This document shows positions 18,475 to 27,491 of a DNA stretch of 64,000 nucleotides, one piece after another. Origin of the DNA: Echinicola strongylocentroti (GTDB taxonomy: Bacteria > Bacteroidota > Bacteroidia > Cytophagales > Cyclobacteriaceae); the NCBI RefSeq assembly GCF_003260975.1, contig NZ_CP030041.1, positions 2,899,001-2,963,000 of the forward strand. Reading direction: 5' to 3'. How positions within the stretch are numbered: position 1 is the stretch's first letter; each line of letters begins with the position of its first letter. The position numbers were made by a program, and so were the translations under genes. Below the pieces are notes generated by a model. That model was given only the letters and a program-made list of their open reading frames with translations. It searched no databases and was not told the DNA's origin.

Positions 18475-19745
18475 TTCATCCTTCCAAGTAGTTGGATCCG
18501 GTGTGAATCCAACTTGATAAAGATGAACAACAGGATGGTAAAGGACCACAAGGAAGATCCGCCATAACTAAAAAACGGCAGTGGAATCCCTACCACTGGA
18601 AACAGCCCAATGGTCATGGATATATTGATCATAAAGTGAAAGAGTAAGATGGATATGACACAGTAGCCATACACTCGCGAGAATCGGGTTTTTTGCCGCT
18701 CGGCCAAAAACACCAACCGGACAAGCAAGGCTACAAAGAGCACCACCACGACCAAACTTCCTATCCACCCAAACTCTTCTCCCAGCGTACAGAAGATAAA
18801 ATCGGTATGCTGCTCGGGCACAAAATCAAACTTCGTCTGGGTTCCCTCAAGGTACCCTTTTCCCAAGAAACCACCAGATCCGATCGCAATTTTGGACTGG
18901 GTGACATTCCATCCCACACCCAAAGGGTCAATGTCAGGATTAAAAAGCACCATTATCCTGTTTTGTTGGTGCTGGGGAAGTTTGGAAACGACCAAGTCCA
19001 AACTGTAAGAATAAGCAATGATAGCGATACCGATAAGGCCCAGCGTCACGATTCGCTGCCAGTTTTTCTTACCCATCAAGATCAGGGCGAGGGTAAGGCC
19101 GGCCACGGGAAGTGCAATGTACAGGTTATTATCCACTGCCAAGGAGAGTAGCGAAATGGCAATAAAAACCAATGCAGTGATATAATATTTCTGGGGCATT
19201 CCTTCACGGTACAGCATGATGAAAAATGAAAAATACACCATGGCAGTACCCGTATCTGGCTGGAGCATGATCAGTGACACAGGTATCATGATGACAAGAA
19301 GTGCCTGAAACTGGAATTTGGGCTGGCTGAGGTCAAATGAAGGTTTTTCGATGAACTTGGCCAACGCCAATGCCGTGGCAAATTTGGCAAACTCCCCAGG
19401 TTGTAAACGGAACGGGCCTATTTCAAACCAGGCTCGTTGTCCATTGATCTCTTTGCCGATAAATGGAGTCAGGAGCAAGATCACCAAGAATACCCCATAA
19501 AGGATCAGGCTAAGGTTATCAAAAAGCCGGTAATCGGCGACCATGATGACAGTAATCAGAAGCACGGCAGTTCCGATCCATACCAGCTGTTTTCCACTGT
19601 TGATACTAAAATCAAAGATACTTTTTGCGGCCTGTTCATCATAGACGGCAGCATAGATGTTAAACCAGCCGATCATCACCAAAGCTCCGTAAAGCAAAAT
19701 GCTCAGCCAATCAATTTTGTTGATATATAAATCGTCTTGTCTCAC
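18471..19745 (-). CDS. rodA: Rod-shape peptidoglycan polymerase RodA
   Basis: 424 residues with about ten membrane segments, SEDS family. It polymerises lipid II glycan strands for side-wall growth together with PBP2. Family signatures include RLQPGEFAKFATALALAKF near residue 120 and GVGWNVTQSKIAIGSGGFLGKG near residue 285, then PEQHTDFIF. The chosen start is GTG 19745, one base after the mrdA stop; a TTG twelve bases earlier would overlap mrdA. Last gene of mreB-mreC-mreD-mrdA-rodA. Confidence 0.95.
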   Translation of the reverse strand: MRQDDLYINKIDWLSILLYGALVMIGWFNIYAAVYDEQAAKSIFDFSINSGKQLVWIGTAVLLITVIMVADYRLFDNLSLILYGVFLVILLLTPFIGKEINGQRAWFEIGPFRLQPGEFAKFATALALAKFIEKPSFDLSQPKFQFQALLVIMIPVSLIMLQPDTGTAMVYFSFFIMLYREGMPQKYYITALVFIAISLLSLAVDNNLYIALPVAGLTLALILMGKKNWQRIVTLGLIGIAIIAYSYSLDLVVSKLPQHQQNRIMVLFNPDIDPLGVGWNVTQSKIAIGSGGFLGKGYLEGTQTKFDFVPEQHTDFIFCTLGEEFGWIGSLVVVVLFVALLVRLVFLAERQKTRFSRVYGYCVISILLFHFMINISMTIGLFPVVGIPLPFFSYGGSSLWSFTILLFIFIKLDSHRIQLLGRMN

Positions 19746-19746
19746 G

Positions 19747-21549
19747 TCAGTCTGCAAAGTCTCCGACCAGAACGTACTCTTCGAGTGCCGGTCTTTCTAT
19801 ATGTCCTCTCAAATATTTCTCGATCATCAAGCTGGCCGTGCTGGCAGCGGCCCGGCCACCCCAGCCGGCATTTTCTACGTACACCGCAATAGCGATCTTG
19901 GGATCCTCTTTTGGTGCGAAGGCGATGAAGACCGAGTGATCTTCCCCTTGGGGGTTTTGCGCAGTCCCAGTCTTTCCGGCAATAGCAATGTCCTTGATGA
20001 TGGCGCGCATGGCAGTACCGTAAAGCGCCTCCGCCATGGCATCCTGTACCATATCAAAGTGATGGGCGGCCACACCAACATCATGCTTGGTGGTATATTC
20101 TTCAGGGATATTGTCTGGATCCCCGTTGATTGCCTTGATGAGGTGCGGAGTATAATAATAGCCTTTATTAGCAAATATTGCTGCTAAATTGGCCATTTGT
20201 ATTGGAGTGACCTCCATTTCACCTTGGCCAATGGATAATGAATAGATCGTACTGTACTTCCACCTGGCCTTACCATAAATCCTATCGTAGAGTGAGCTGG
20301 AAGGAACACTACCACTATTTTCGTAGGGTAGATCCACTCCCAGTTTATTTCCCAGGCCAAATTTCTCGACCGCCTCATGCCACTTATCCAAACCAATCTG
20401 GGTATCCTTGTAAGTGTTGGAAGATACCTCCTGATTGATCATTTGCCTGAAGGCTTGATAATAGTATGGGTTACAAGAGTTCCGAATAGCACCGAATAGA
20501 TTTACGGGGCTCGGGTGGTTATGGCAAGCCACTAACGCTTTATTGCATGCATAAGTGGTTTTTGGTGTCAAGACGCCCCATTGCAGGCCTATTAAGGACT
20601 GCACCACCTTAAAGATGGAGCCTGGAGGATATTTTGCCTGAATAGGCCGAATAAAAAGTGGCTTTGTCGTGTCCGATAGCAAAACATTATAATTCTTGCT
20701 GTAAGCAGCCCCGGCCAGCAGGTTTGGGTCATAAACGGGTGCAGAAACCATCGACAGTATCTCCCCAGTTTTTGGTTCGATCGCCACCACAGATCCCCGT
20801 TTGCCTTTCATGAGCTTTTCTCCGTACTTCTGTAATTGCAGGTCAATGGTGGTTTGAAGGTTCATTCCTTCCACGGAAGCTGTATCCAAAGCGCCGTTTT
20901 TGAAGGAGCCTTTATCCACGCCACGTACATTGACCATTTTGTATTTGGCGCCCTTTTTGCCACGGAGTGTTTTTTCATAATAAGACTCCAGTCCAGAGTG
21001 ACCGATATAGTCACCTTGTATATAATAGTTGATAGTGTCCCTTTCCAACTGCCTCGGTATGATCTCAGCAATATATCCCAAAGCGCTACCAGCAATGGAA
21101 TCAGGATATGCCCTGACTGATCTGGTCATGACAAATAAACCAGCATAATCGATCAGGTAGTCCTGAATTTTTGCAAAATCGGTAGTGGAGATTTGCTTTA
21201 TAAGAGGCGAAGGTTTTACCCAAGAGTACTTTTTTGCTGCGGTATATCGCTCGATCAGCTTTTCTTTTTCGATCTGAAAAATATCACAAAATTTGGCTGT
21301 ATCTTCAATGTTGAACTCCTGCGGGATGACCATCAGGTCAAAAACCGGATTATTATAGACCAAGAGTTCTTCATTGCGGTCGGATATCAGGCCTCTATAT
21401 GGATAATCCACTATTCGCTGTACAGCATTTCTTTCGGCACGCCTTAGGAAACTGTCATCCACTACTTGGATCATGAACAGTTTGCTCAGCAGGATTACCC
21501 CAACGATAATGATAACGATGATGATGACACTGTGCCTGTTTTCGTTCAT
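19747..21549 (-). CDS. mrdA: Penicillin-binding protein 2 (elongasome transpeptidase)
   Basis: 600 residues. One N-terminal membrane anchor (about residues 7-27), a dimerisation/pedestal region, and a transpeptidase domain with catalytic SIFK at about 311-314, SCN at about 356-358 and KTG at about 525-527. Cross-links peptidoglycan in the rod elongation complex. ATG 21549 directly abuts the mreD stop. Confidence 0.96.
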   Translation of the reverse strand: MNENRHSVIIIVIIIVGVILLSKLFMIQVVDDSFLRRAERNAVQRIVDYPYRGLISDRNEELLVYNNPVFDLMVIPQEFNIEDTAKFCDIFQIEKEKLIERYTAAKKYSWVKPSPLIKQISTTDFAKIQDYLIDYAGLFVMTRSVRAYPDSIAGSALGYIAEIIPRQLERDTINYYIQGDYIGHSGLESYYEKTLRGKKGAKYKMVNVRGVDKGSFKNGALDTASVEGMNLQTTIDLQLQKYGEKLMKGKRGSVVAIEPKTGEILSMVSAPVYDPNLLAGAAYSKNYNVLLSDTTKPLFIRPIQAKYPPGSIFKVVQSLIGLQWGVLTPKTTYACNKALVACHNHPSPVNLFGAIRNSCNPYYYQAFRQMINQEVSSNTYKDTQIGLDKWHEAVEKFGLGNKLGVDLPYENSGSVPSSSLYDRIYGKARWKYSTIYSLSIGQGEMEVTPIQMANLAAIFANKGYYYTPHLIKAINGDPDNIPEEYTTKHDVGVAAHHFDMVQDAMAEALYGTAMRAIIKDIAIAGKTGTAQNPQGEDHSVFIAFAPKEDPKIAIAVYVENAGWGGRAAASTASLMIEKYLRGHIERPALEEYVLVGDFAD

Positions 21550-22071
21550 TTAAATGCCTCTCCTTTTCTTGTAAAACAAAACCTGAACGATGATACCAAT
21601 AATAAACGTAAACACCGTACTGCTCAGTGTTTTGTACGCCATCGGAATATACAAGGAAGTCCCTAGATTATCAATGAAGAAGAAAGTCAGGTGGTGCAAG
21701 AAAATTAAGGGAACACTATAAATCAAAAACCATCCTATGCCCATATTCAGTAGCGTGGGAGGGGTATTGGTATCATAGCCGCCAGTCGGGGTGATGATCG
21801 TAAGCCAAGGTTTGCGAAAAAAAGCCATCATTACCGCACTGGCAGTGTGAATCCCCAAACTGTCATAAAACACATCTATACCAAAACCAAGAACAAAAGC
21901 AATCAGCATTAAAGGAATGGTCTTGATTTCAATAGGTAGCAGCAACAGGTAAATGATGTACAAAAAACAAAATGCCGTACCAAAAAGCACGAGGTTTTTT
22001 AGCACCAGTACCTGGATGATCATGTAAAGAAAGATACCTCCAATAGAAGCGATAACAGTTCTGCTATTCAT
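21550..22071 (-). CDS. mreD: Rod shape-determining protein MreD
   Basis: 173 residues from ATG 22071, overlapping the mreC end by eight bases; a TTG six bases earlier is less likely. Five or six hydrophobic segments and no enzymatic motif, as in other MreD proteins. Inner-membrane scaffold of the elongasome. Identified mainly by position between mreC and mrdA plus hydropathy, since the family is poorly conserved in sequence. Confidence 0.88.
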   Translation of the reverse strand: MNSRTVIASIGGIFLYMIIQVLVLKNLVLFGTAFCFLYIIYLLLLPIEIKTIPLMLIAFVLGFGIDVFYDSLGIHTASAVMMAFFRKPWLTIITPTGGYDTNTPPTLLNMGIGWFLIYSVPLIFLHHLTFFFIDNLGTSLYIPMAYKTLSSTVFTFIIGIIVQVLFYKKRRGI

Positions 22072-22897
22072 TGACAATTTCGGTCATTTCCTGAAGGGAA
22101 TCAAGCTCCACTTCACGGTTATTTTCTACAAGATATACATAAGTAAGCGTACTGAAATTAGCCGCCAACTCAATGGTTATATCTAGGTAATTGGTTTCGG
22201 TACCGTTAGCAACGGTGTCCACGGTACCCACTAAGATCCCTTCCGGGAATATGGCATTATAGCCAGAAGTCACTACGGTGTCTCCATGCGCCACCTGTAC
22301 GTGCCTAGGGACGTATTTTAGCTTGGCTTTTTGCGGATTTTTACCGTCCCACTGGGTAGACCCAAATACATTCGTGGATTTTATCTTTGAAGAGACAAAG
22401 AGGTCGGTGTGCAGCAAGGAAATGACTGAGGCATAATGACTGCTGACACCTTTTACACGCCCTACGATACCATCTCCATTGAAGACGCCCATTCCTTCTT
22501 TGATACCGTCTTCCGCTCCCCTGTTCAAGGTAATGTAATTGTAGCGGAGATTAATGGAATTATTGATGACCTTCGCAGACCGAAATTCATACATGCTTTC
22601 CATGGCACTGTCCAGAGATAGGTGCACACTGTCTTTGGCTGGCTGAAAATTGGCCAGCTGTTTCATCAGCTGTGCGTTCTTTTTTGCCAATTCCTCATTG
22701 GACCTGCCAAGGGTGAAGTACTCCGTAAAGTTATCTTTGGTACTTAGAAATGCCCCAGTAAAGGTATTGGAACTATTAAAGAAGACGGCCCCTTGTGGTG
22801 AGTTATAGGAAACAATCAGCCAAACGGCGGCAGTTTCCAATGTAATAAACAGCAAAAAGGCCCTTATGCTATATAGAAATAATAAAATGCGTTGCAT
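22064..22897 (-). CDS. mreC: Rod shape-determining protein MreC
   Basis: 277 residues: one N-terminal membrane segment (about 10-30), a coiled coil around residues 65-95 (NEELAKKNAQLMKQL), then the periplasmic beta-barrel domain with NGDGIVGRVKGVSSHYASV and the GYNAIFPEGILVGTV segment near residue 220. Organises PBP2/RodA activity around MreB filaments. Starts seven bases after the mreB stop. Confidence 0.94.
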   Translation of the reverse strand: MQRILLFLYSIRAFLLFITLETAAVWLIVSYNSPQGAVFFNSSNTFTGAFLSTKDNFTEYFTLGRSNEELAKKNAQLMKQLANFQPAKDSVHLSLDSAMESMYEFRSAKVINNSINLRYNYITLNRGAEDGIKEGMGVFNGDGIVGRVKGVSSHYASVISLLHTDLFVSSKIKSTNVFGSTQWDGKNPQKAKLKYVPRHVQVAHGDTVVTSGYNAIFPEGILVGTVDTVANGTETNYLDITIELAANFSTLTYVYLVENNREVELDSLQEMTEIVNE

Positions 22898-22904
22898 TCA
22901 GTCA

Positions 22905-23933
22905 TCAGGTCATCAGCACGGTTCGGAAACTATTTATGTTTTTCAGGGCGGTGCCTGTTCCTCGCACCACAGCCCTTAGTGGATCTTCAGCGATATGGAT
23001 GGGCAATTTGGTCTTTTGGTGAAGCCTTCTGTCCAGCCCTTTGAGTAGCGCGCCACCACCGGTGAGGTGAATGCCATTGTCATAGATGTCTGCTGACAAT
23101 TCCGGCGGTGCGATTTCCAATGCCTTGAGCACAGCTTCTTCGATTTTGGAAACCGACTTATCCAATGCGAAAGCAATCTCCGAATAAGAAACCTTGATCA
23201 CCTTAGGAATCCCTGTCATCAGGTCACGTCCACGGATTTCGTAGTCTTCAGGAGCATCATCCAGCTCCGTAAGCGCAGAGCCAATGGCGATCTTCACTTT
23301 TTCTGCAGACCGCTCTCCGATCAGCAGGTTATGCTGCCTTCTCATGTAATCCAAAATGTCTTTTGTAAAGGTGTCGCCAGCAACCCTGATGGACTGGTCG
23401 GCGACGATTCCAGAAAGGGCTATCAATGCAATCTCAGTCGTACCACCACCGATGTCCACGATCATAGATCCCATGGGCTTTTCGATATCGATTCCGATTC
23501 CGATAGCTGCTGCGATAGGTTCGTAGACCATGTACACTTCTTTGGCTCCTGCATGCTCGGCCGAATCCCGTACCGCTCTCTTTTCCACTTCTGTGATCCC
23601 TGACGGAATACAGATGACCATGCGGTGGGACTGGGGAAACATGCCTTTTTTGTGTCCAGGAATCATTTTGATCAGACCACGGATCATTTGTTCGGCAGCG
23701 TAGAAATCCGCAATCACACCATCCTTCAGCGGACGGACGGTCTTGATGTTTTCGTGCGTCTTTTCATGCATGTTCATGGCTTCCCTACCCACTGCCAAAA
23801 TCCTGTTACTGGATTTGTCAATGGCGATAATGGAAGGTTCGTCCACTACAATTTTTTCTTTATGAATTATAAGTGTATTTGCCGTACCTAAATCTATTGC
23901 TATATCACTTGAAAAAAAGTCAAATAATCCCAT
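22905..23933 (-). CDS. mreB: Actin-like rod shape protein MreB
   Basis: 342 residues, usual length. Actin-fold nucleotide-binding motifs are clear: DLGTANTLI near residue 14, MIVDIGGGTTEIALI near residue 160 and LTGGGALLKGLD near residue 290. The N-terminal MGLFDFFSSD is an amphipathic membrane-binding start. Forms membrane-associated filaments that guide side-wall synthesis. First gene of the five-gene rod operon; about 410 bp of upstream DNA separate it from the RAYT gene, the far half of which is repeat DNA. Confidence 0.97.
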   Translation of the reverse strand: MGLFDFFSSDIAIDLGTANTLIIHKEKIVVDEPSIIAIDKSSNRILAVGREAMNMHEKTHENIKTVRPLKDGVIADFYAAEQMIRGLIKMIPGHKKGMFPQSHRMVICIPSGITEVEKRAVRDSAEHAGAKEVYMVYEPIAAAIGIGIDIEKPMGSMIVDIGGGTTEIALIALSGIVADQSIRVAGDTFTKDILDYMRRQHNLLIGERSAEKVKIAIGSALTELDDAPEDYEIRGRDLMTGIPKVIKVSYSEIAFALDKSVSKIEEAVLKALEIAPPELSADIYDNGIHLTGGGALLKGLDRRLHQKTKLPIHIAEDPLRAVVRGTGTALKNINSFRTVLMT

Positions 23934-24214
23934 CCTGGTAGTTTTACTTAGAATTTACGTTTGAGTTGATCGTTTAAAGTTAGCATTAACAATGCTTAAA
24001 TAAAACGAGGGACGACAAAATTATTACCTTAATTTGGATTTATAATAGTGACCACTGACTTTTTTTAAGTCACTTGCACAGAGATACAAATAGCCCAGAT
24101 GCTAAATCTCAAATTAGGGAAGTAAATAAGCGTTTTTTGGGTGATACCAGATTGCCGAACCAAGCTTTGGGCTGCATTAGCAAAAAGCAGTCCAATTTTT
24201 ATTTATTGCCGCTG

Positions 24215-24315
24215 TTCGGGATTTGTAATCCCGAACCCAAATGAACCGGATTTATAATCCGGCTATAGGAGGATTGCAAATCCTCTCTATCTGTCATCGG
24301 GATTGCAAATCCCGA
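24215..24315. repeat. Four-hairpin REP cluster, left copy
   Basis: Four consecutive short hairpins: TTCGGGATT-TGT-AATCCCGAA (24215-24235), CCGGATT-TAT-AATCCGG (24246-24262), GAGGATT-GCA-AATCCTC (24269-24285), TCGGGATT-GCA-AATCCCGA (24297-24315). All share the core GGATTnnnAATCC. The same cluster occurs in the same orientation at 24984-25084, with the transposase gene between. Confidence 0.9.
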
Positions 24316-24345
24316 GGAGAGCTATTATTCCTTAATCATCAAATT

Positions 24346-24873
24346 TTATAATGGAGCCAATTCAATAGGACTGTTTCGAATACCGTAAAACTCACCACAA
24401 CTACTGTTCAAGTACTCTTCTTCTTTTTCTACAATGCCGGCTTTTACAGGGTTTAGATGAATATAATTTATTTTAGTAGCCATAAATTTCGCTGAAGTTA
24501 TTTCCTCTCCGTGATAGCCTTCTTTCCAAAACCAAATCCCCTCCTCCTTCTTCAACAACCATAGCAACCAATTTTTCCTGCTTTCTTGTGGGTTTTCTTC
24601 AATCGCTTTGACAATACTTTTTGCTGTGTATTTCTTAAAATCCCTGATGATGTCACTTAATGGGACTTTAGTGCTTTGCATGATAAAATGACAATGGTTA
24701 GTCATGATGACATAGGCATAAACTAGAAGTCCTTTTTGCTTCTGACAATGTTTAATGCTATTCAGCAATTGATCGGTATAGATTTTTCGTGTGAAAACGT
24801 CTACCCATTGATGAACTGTGAAGGTTAAAAAATAGGTCGCTGATTGATCTTTAATCGCGTATGAAAAAGCCAT
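24346..24873 (-). CDS. REP-associated tyrosine transposase (RAYT, Y1_Tnp/IS200-like)
   Basis: 175 residues from ATG 24873. HUH motif at residues 60-62 (NHCHF) and the catalytic tyrosine candidate Tyr137 in the signature KINYIHLNPVKAG, both as in Y1 transposases of the REP-associated clade. Residues YFLTFTVHQWVDVFTR at the N-terminus are also typical. Such enzymes cut single-stranded DNA at palindromic REP hairpins. The gene is embedded between two near-identical hairpin clusters, the expected substrate. A GTG 24 bases upstream is a possible but less typical start. Confidence 0.93.
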   Translation of the reverse strand: MAFSYAIKDQSATYFLTFTVHQWVDVFTRKIYTDQLLNSIKHCQKQKGLLVYAYVIMTNHCHFIMQSTKVPLSDIIRDFKKYTAKSIVKAIEENPQESRKNWLLWLLKKEEGIWFWKEGYHGEEITSAKFMATKINYIHLNPVKAGIVEKEEEYLNSSCGEFYGIRNSPIELAPL

Positions 24874-24983
24874 GAGAAGTAGTTTGTTAAATTTCACAAA
24901 TAATATATGGCTTTTGATTATATTTCCAATTATCGGAGTGCTTTTTTCTATCGACTTGCTGTTTTAGGGTGATTGGAGTGCTG

Positions 24984-25084
24984 TTCGGGATTTGCAATCC
25001 CGAACCCAAATAAACCGGATTTATAATCCGGCTATAGGAGGATTGCAAATCCTCTTTATCTGTCCTCGGGATTGCAAATCCCGA
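24984..25084. repeat. Four-hairpin REP cluster, right copy
   Basis: Direct repeat of the cluster at 24215-24315, same order and same spacing of the four hairpins, differing at only a few bases (for example TGC for TGT in the first loop). It lies between the RAYT gene start and the purH terminator. Confidence 0.9.
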
Positions 25085-25104
25085 GGAGCTAATAGTCAAA
25101 AAAA

Positions 25105-25128
25105 ATCCCCAACAGAACTGTTGGGGAT
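25105..25128 (-). terminator. purH terminator
   Basis: Hairpin ATCCCCAACAG / CTGTTGGGGAT followed on the minus strand by a run of eight T. Sits 25 bp after the purH stop. Confidence 0.85.
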
Positions 25129-25153
25129 GGGGAAATTATTATTGCGGGATATT

Positions 25154-26680
25154 TTAGTGTTTGAAGTGCCTTACTCCTGTCATCACCATGCTCACGCCTA
25201 CCTTGTCACAGAAGGCGATGCTGTCTTGGTCCTTGATGGAGCCTCCTGGCTGTACCACGGCAGCGACTCCCTCTTTAAAGGCGATCTCCACGCAGTCAGG
25301 GAAAGGGAAGAAGGCGTCGGACGCCATTACGGAACCTTTCAGTTCAAAACCAAAAGACTTGGCTTTTTCGATAGCTTGTTTCAAGGCATCTACACGAGAA
25401 GTTTGGCCTACACCGCTGGCAAACAGTTGGTCCTTGTTGCTTAACACGATGGTATTGGATTTGGAGTGTTTACAGACTTTGGCCGCAAATACCAATGCGT
25501 CTTTTTGTTCTTCGGTAGGAGCTACTTTGGTAGCGACTTTGAAGTCCTCCTTGGTTTCTGTAGCTAGGTCTTTGTCTTGTTCGATGATGCCGTTGAGCAA
25601 GGTTTTGATCTGCTTGGTACCGCCCACTTGGGTTTTCTGTACCAGTAGAATCCTGTTTTTCTTGCCTTTCAGTATTTCCAGGGCATCTTCGTCAAACGCA
25701 GGAGCGATCAGCACTTCAAAGAACAGGCTGTGCATTTCTTCTGCAGCCGCTTTGTCCACCGCCTGGTTGGTGATCAGTACACCACCAAATGCAGATAGGG
25801 TGTCTGCTTCAAAGGCTTTTAGATACGCTTCTTTTACCGAGGTTCCTTTGGCCACGCCACAGGCATTGTTGTGCTTAAGGATGGCAAAGGCTGTTTCGCC
25901 GTCAAATTCGGCCATCAAGGCCACAGCGGCATCCACGTCCACAAGATTGTTATAAGAAAGTTCTTTGCCATTTAGCTGGTCAAAAAGGTCGTCCAACTTG
26001 CCATAGAAATGGGCTTTTTGGTGCGGGTTTTCGCCGTAGCGAAGTGCCTTGGAGTTGGTTTCGCTTACTTTCAACGCTGGAATTTCTTCCGTTTGGTTGA
26101 AGTAGTTGAAGATATGGGTATCGTAATGTGAGGACACTTGGAAAGCTTGGGCAGCAAAGTACCTTCTGTCCTCCAGGGTCGTGCCACCGTTATTGTTTTT
26201 CAATCGCTCTTCCAGTTCACCATACTGGTCACGTGAAGCGATGATGGTGACATCTTTGAAGTTTTTGGCGGCAGCCCTGATCAGGGAAATGCCTCCGATG
26301 TCGATTTTTTCGATAATATCCTGCTCTGAAGCACCGGAGGCTACTGTCTCCTCAAATGGATACAGGTCCACGATCACCAGGTCAATGGCAGGGATATCAA
26401 ATTCTTGTGCTTGGGAAAGATCTCCTTCATCTTCTCTCCTGTGGAGGATGCCTCCAAATACTTTTGGGTGGAGTGTTTTGACTCTTCCCCCGAAGATGGA
26501 AGGGTACCCAGTAAGGTCTTCTACAGCAGTTACTTCTGCGCCTTGCTCTTCGATGAACTTTTGGGTGCCTCCTGTGGAGTAGATCTTTACGCCTTGCTCT
26601 TTTAGCTGGGCGATGATCGGTTCAAGATTGTCTTTATAAAAGACCGAGATAAGGGCAGATTCTATTTTCTTAACAGCCAT
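25154..26680 (-). CDS. purH: AICAR transformylase / IMP cyclohydrolase
   Basis: 508 residues. N-terminal IMP cyclohydrolase (MGS-like) domain about 1-195 with STGGTQKFIEEQG, and AICAR formyltransferase domain about 200-508 with the conserved KHNNACGVA (Lys-His pair) near residue 265 and ASDAFFPFPD near residue 455. Performs the last two steps of IMP synthesis. purN lies about 70 bp upstream on the same strand, so purN-purH may be one transcript ended by the hairpin at 25105-25128. Confidence 0.97.
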   Translation of the reverse strand: MAVKKIESALISVFYKDNLEPIIAQLKEQGVKIYSTGGTQKFIEEQGAEVTAVEDLTGYPSIFGGRVKTLHPKVFGGILHRREDEGDLSQAQEFDIPAIDLVIVDLYPFEETVASGASEQDIIEKIDIGGISLIRAAAKNFKDVTIIASRDQYGELEERLKNNNGGTTLEDRRYFAAQAFQVSSHYDTHIFNYFNQTEEIPALKVSETNSKALRYGENPHQKAHFYGKLDDLFDQLNGKELSYNNLVDVDAAVALMAEFDGETAFAILKHNNACGVAKGTSVKEAYLKAFEADTLSAFGGVLITNQAVDKAAAEEMHSLFFEVLIAPAFDEDALEILKGKKNRILLVQKTQVGGTKQIKTLLNGIIEQDKDLATETKEDFKVATKVAPTEEQKDALVFAAKVCKHSKSNTIVLSNKDQLFASGVGQTSRVDALKQAIEKAKSFGFELKGSVMASDAFFPFPDCVEIAFKEGVAAVVQPGGSIKDQDSIAFCDKVGVSMVMTGVRHFKH

Positions 26681-26751
26681 TTTTTGAAGTATTGAATGAA
26701 ATAGGTTTGCTTAATTTTGATTTAAGCTGCAAAGTTAGGAAAATCAGCTGA

Positions 26752-27309
26752 TTAAAGTAGGCTTTCGATGACTTTTGGGAAATATTTGTGTTCAAGGGCA
26801 TGTACTTTCTTGGCGATGTCCTCTGGGGTGTCGTTTTCGTCCACAGTAACGTTTTCCTGAAAGATGACCCGGCCATCATCATACTTTTCGTTGACATAAT
26901 GGATGGTGATACCTGTTTCTTTCTCTCTTTTTGCCTTGACAGCTTCATGTACACGCATCCCATACATGCCTTTGCCACCAAATTTTGGCAGTAACGCAGG
27001 GTGTATATTGATGATCCTTTCGGGAAACATGTGGATCAGGCCATCGGGTACCTTGAGGAGAAAACCGGCCAGTACGACGAGGTCCACATCCAGCTCCTCG
27101 AATGCCTTTTCCAATACCGCCTCTTCCATTTCCTTTCTGTTAAATGAAAAGAAGGGGATATCGTGGTTTTTGGCCCTTTCCAGCACATAAGCATCTTTTT
27201 TATTGGATGCGATGACGGCGACTTTTCCTTTGGTGGAGCCATCAAAATGTTTGATGATCTCTTCGGCATTGCTACCGTTTCCTGAGGCGAGTATGGCGAT
27301 TTTTTTCAA
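26752..27309 (-). CDS. purN: Phosphoribosylglycinamide formyltransferase
   Basis: About 186 residues. The start IAILASGNGSNAEEI is the family's phosphate-binding loop; catalytic residues are in NIHPALLPKFGGKGMYG (Asn, His) and later the Asp within HYVNEKYDDGRVI. Transfers formyl from 10-formyl-THF to GAR in purine synthesis. No ATG is available: TTG 27309, giving MKKIAILASG, matches the family's N-terminus; another TTG 45 bases upstream would add 15 residues. The start is therefore uncertain, the identity is not. Confidence 0.94.
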   Translation of the reverse strand: MKKIAILASGNGSNAEEIIKHFDGSTKGKVAVIASNKKDAYVLERAKNHDIPFFSFNRKEMEEAVLEKAFEELDVDLVVLAGFLLKVPDGLIHMFPERIINIHPALLPKFGGKGMYGMRVHEAVKAKREKETGITIHYVNEKYDDGRVIFQENVTVDENDTPEDIAKKVHALEHKYFPKVIESLL

Positions 27310-27491
27310 TTGAAAACCAGTTTTTAAGTGCTTAATGTATCTTTTCGTGGGCAAAAATAATCATAATTTTGGCTTATTGATCAATATAACCCGATCAGGT
27401 CAAAATCCTAATTGGAGCAGCATAGTAGACTTTGTCGTACTCATGGGACCACCAGTACCGTACTACAAGAGCTGCGCCACAATAGAACCGA

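Noticed and set aside
25161..25955. Long antisense frame on purH
   Set aside because: A shadow of the purH codon pattern, no own promoter or family.
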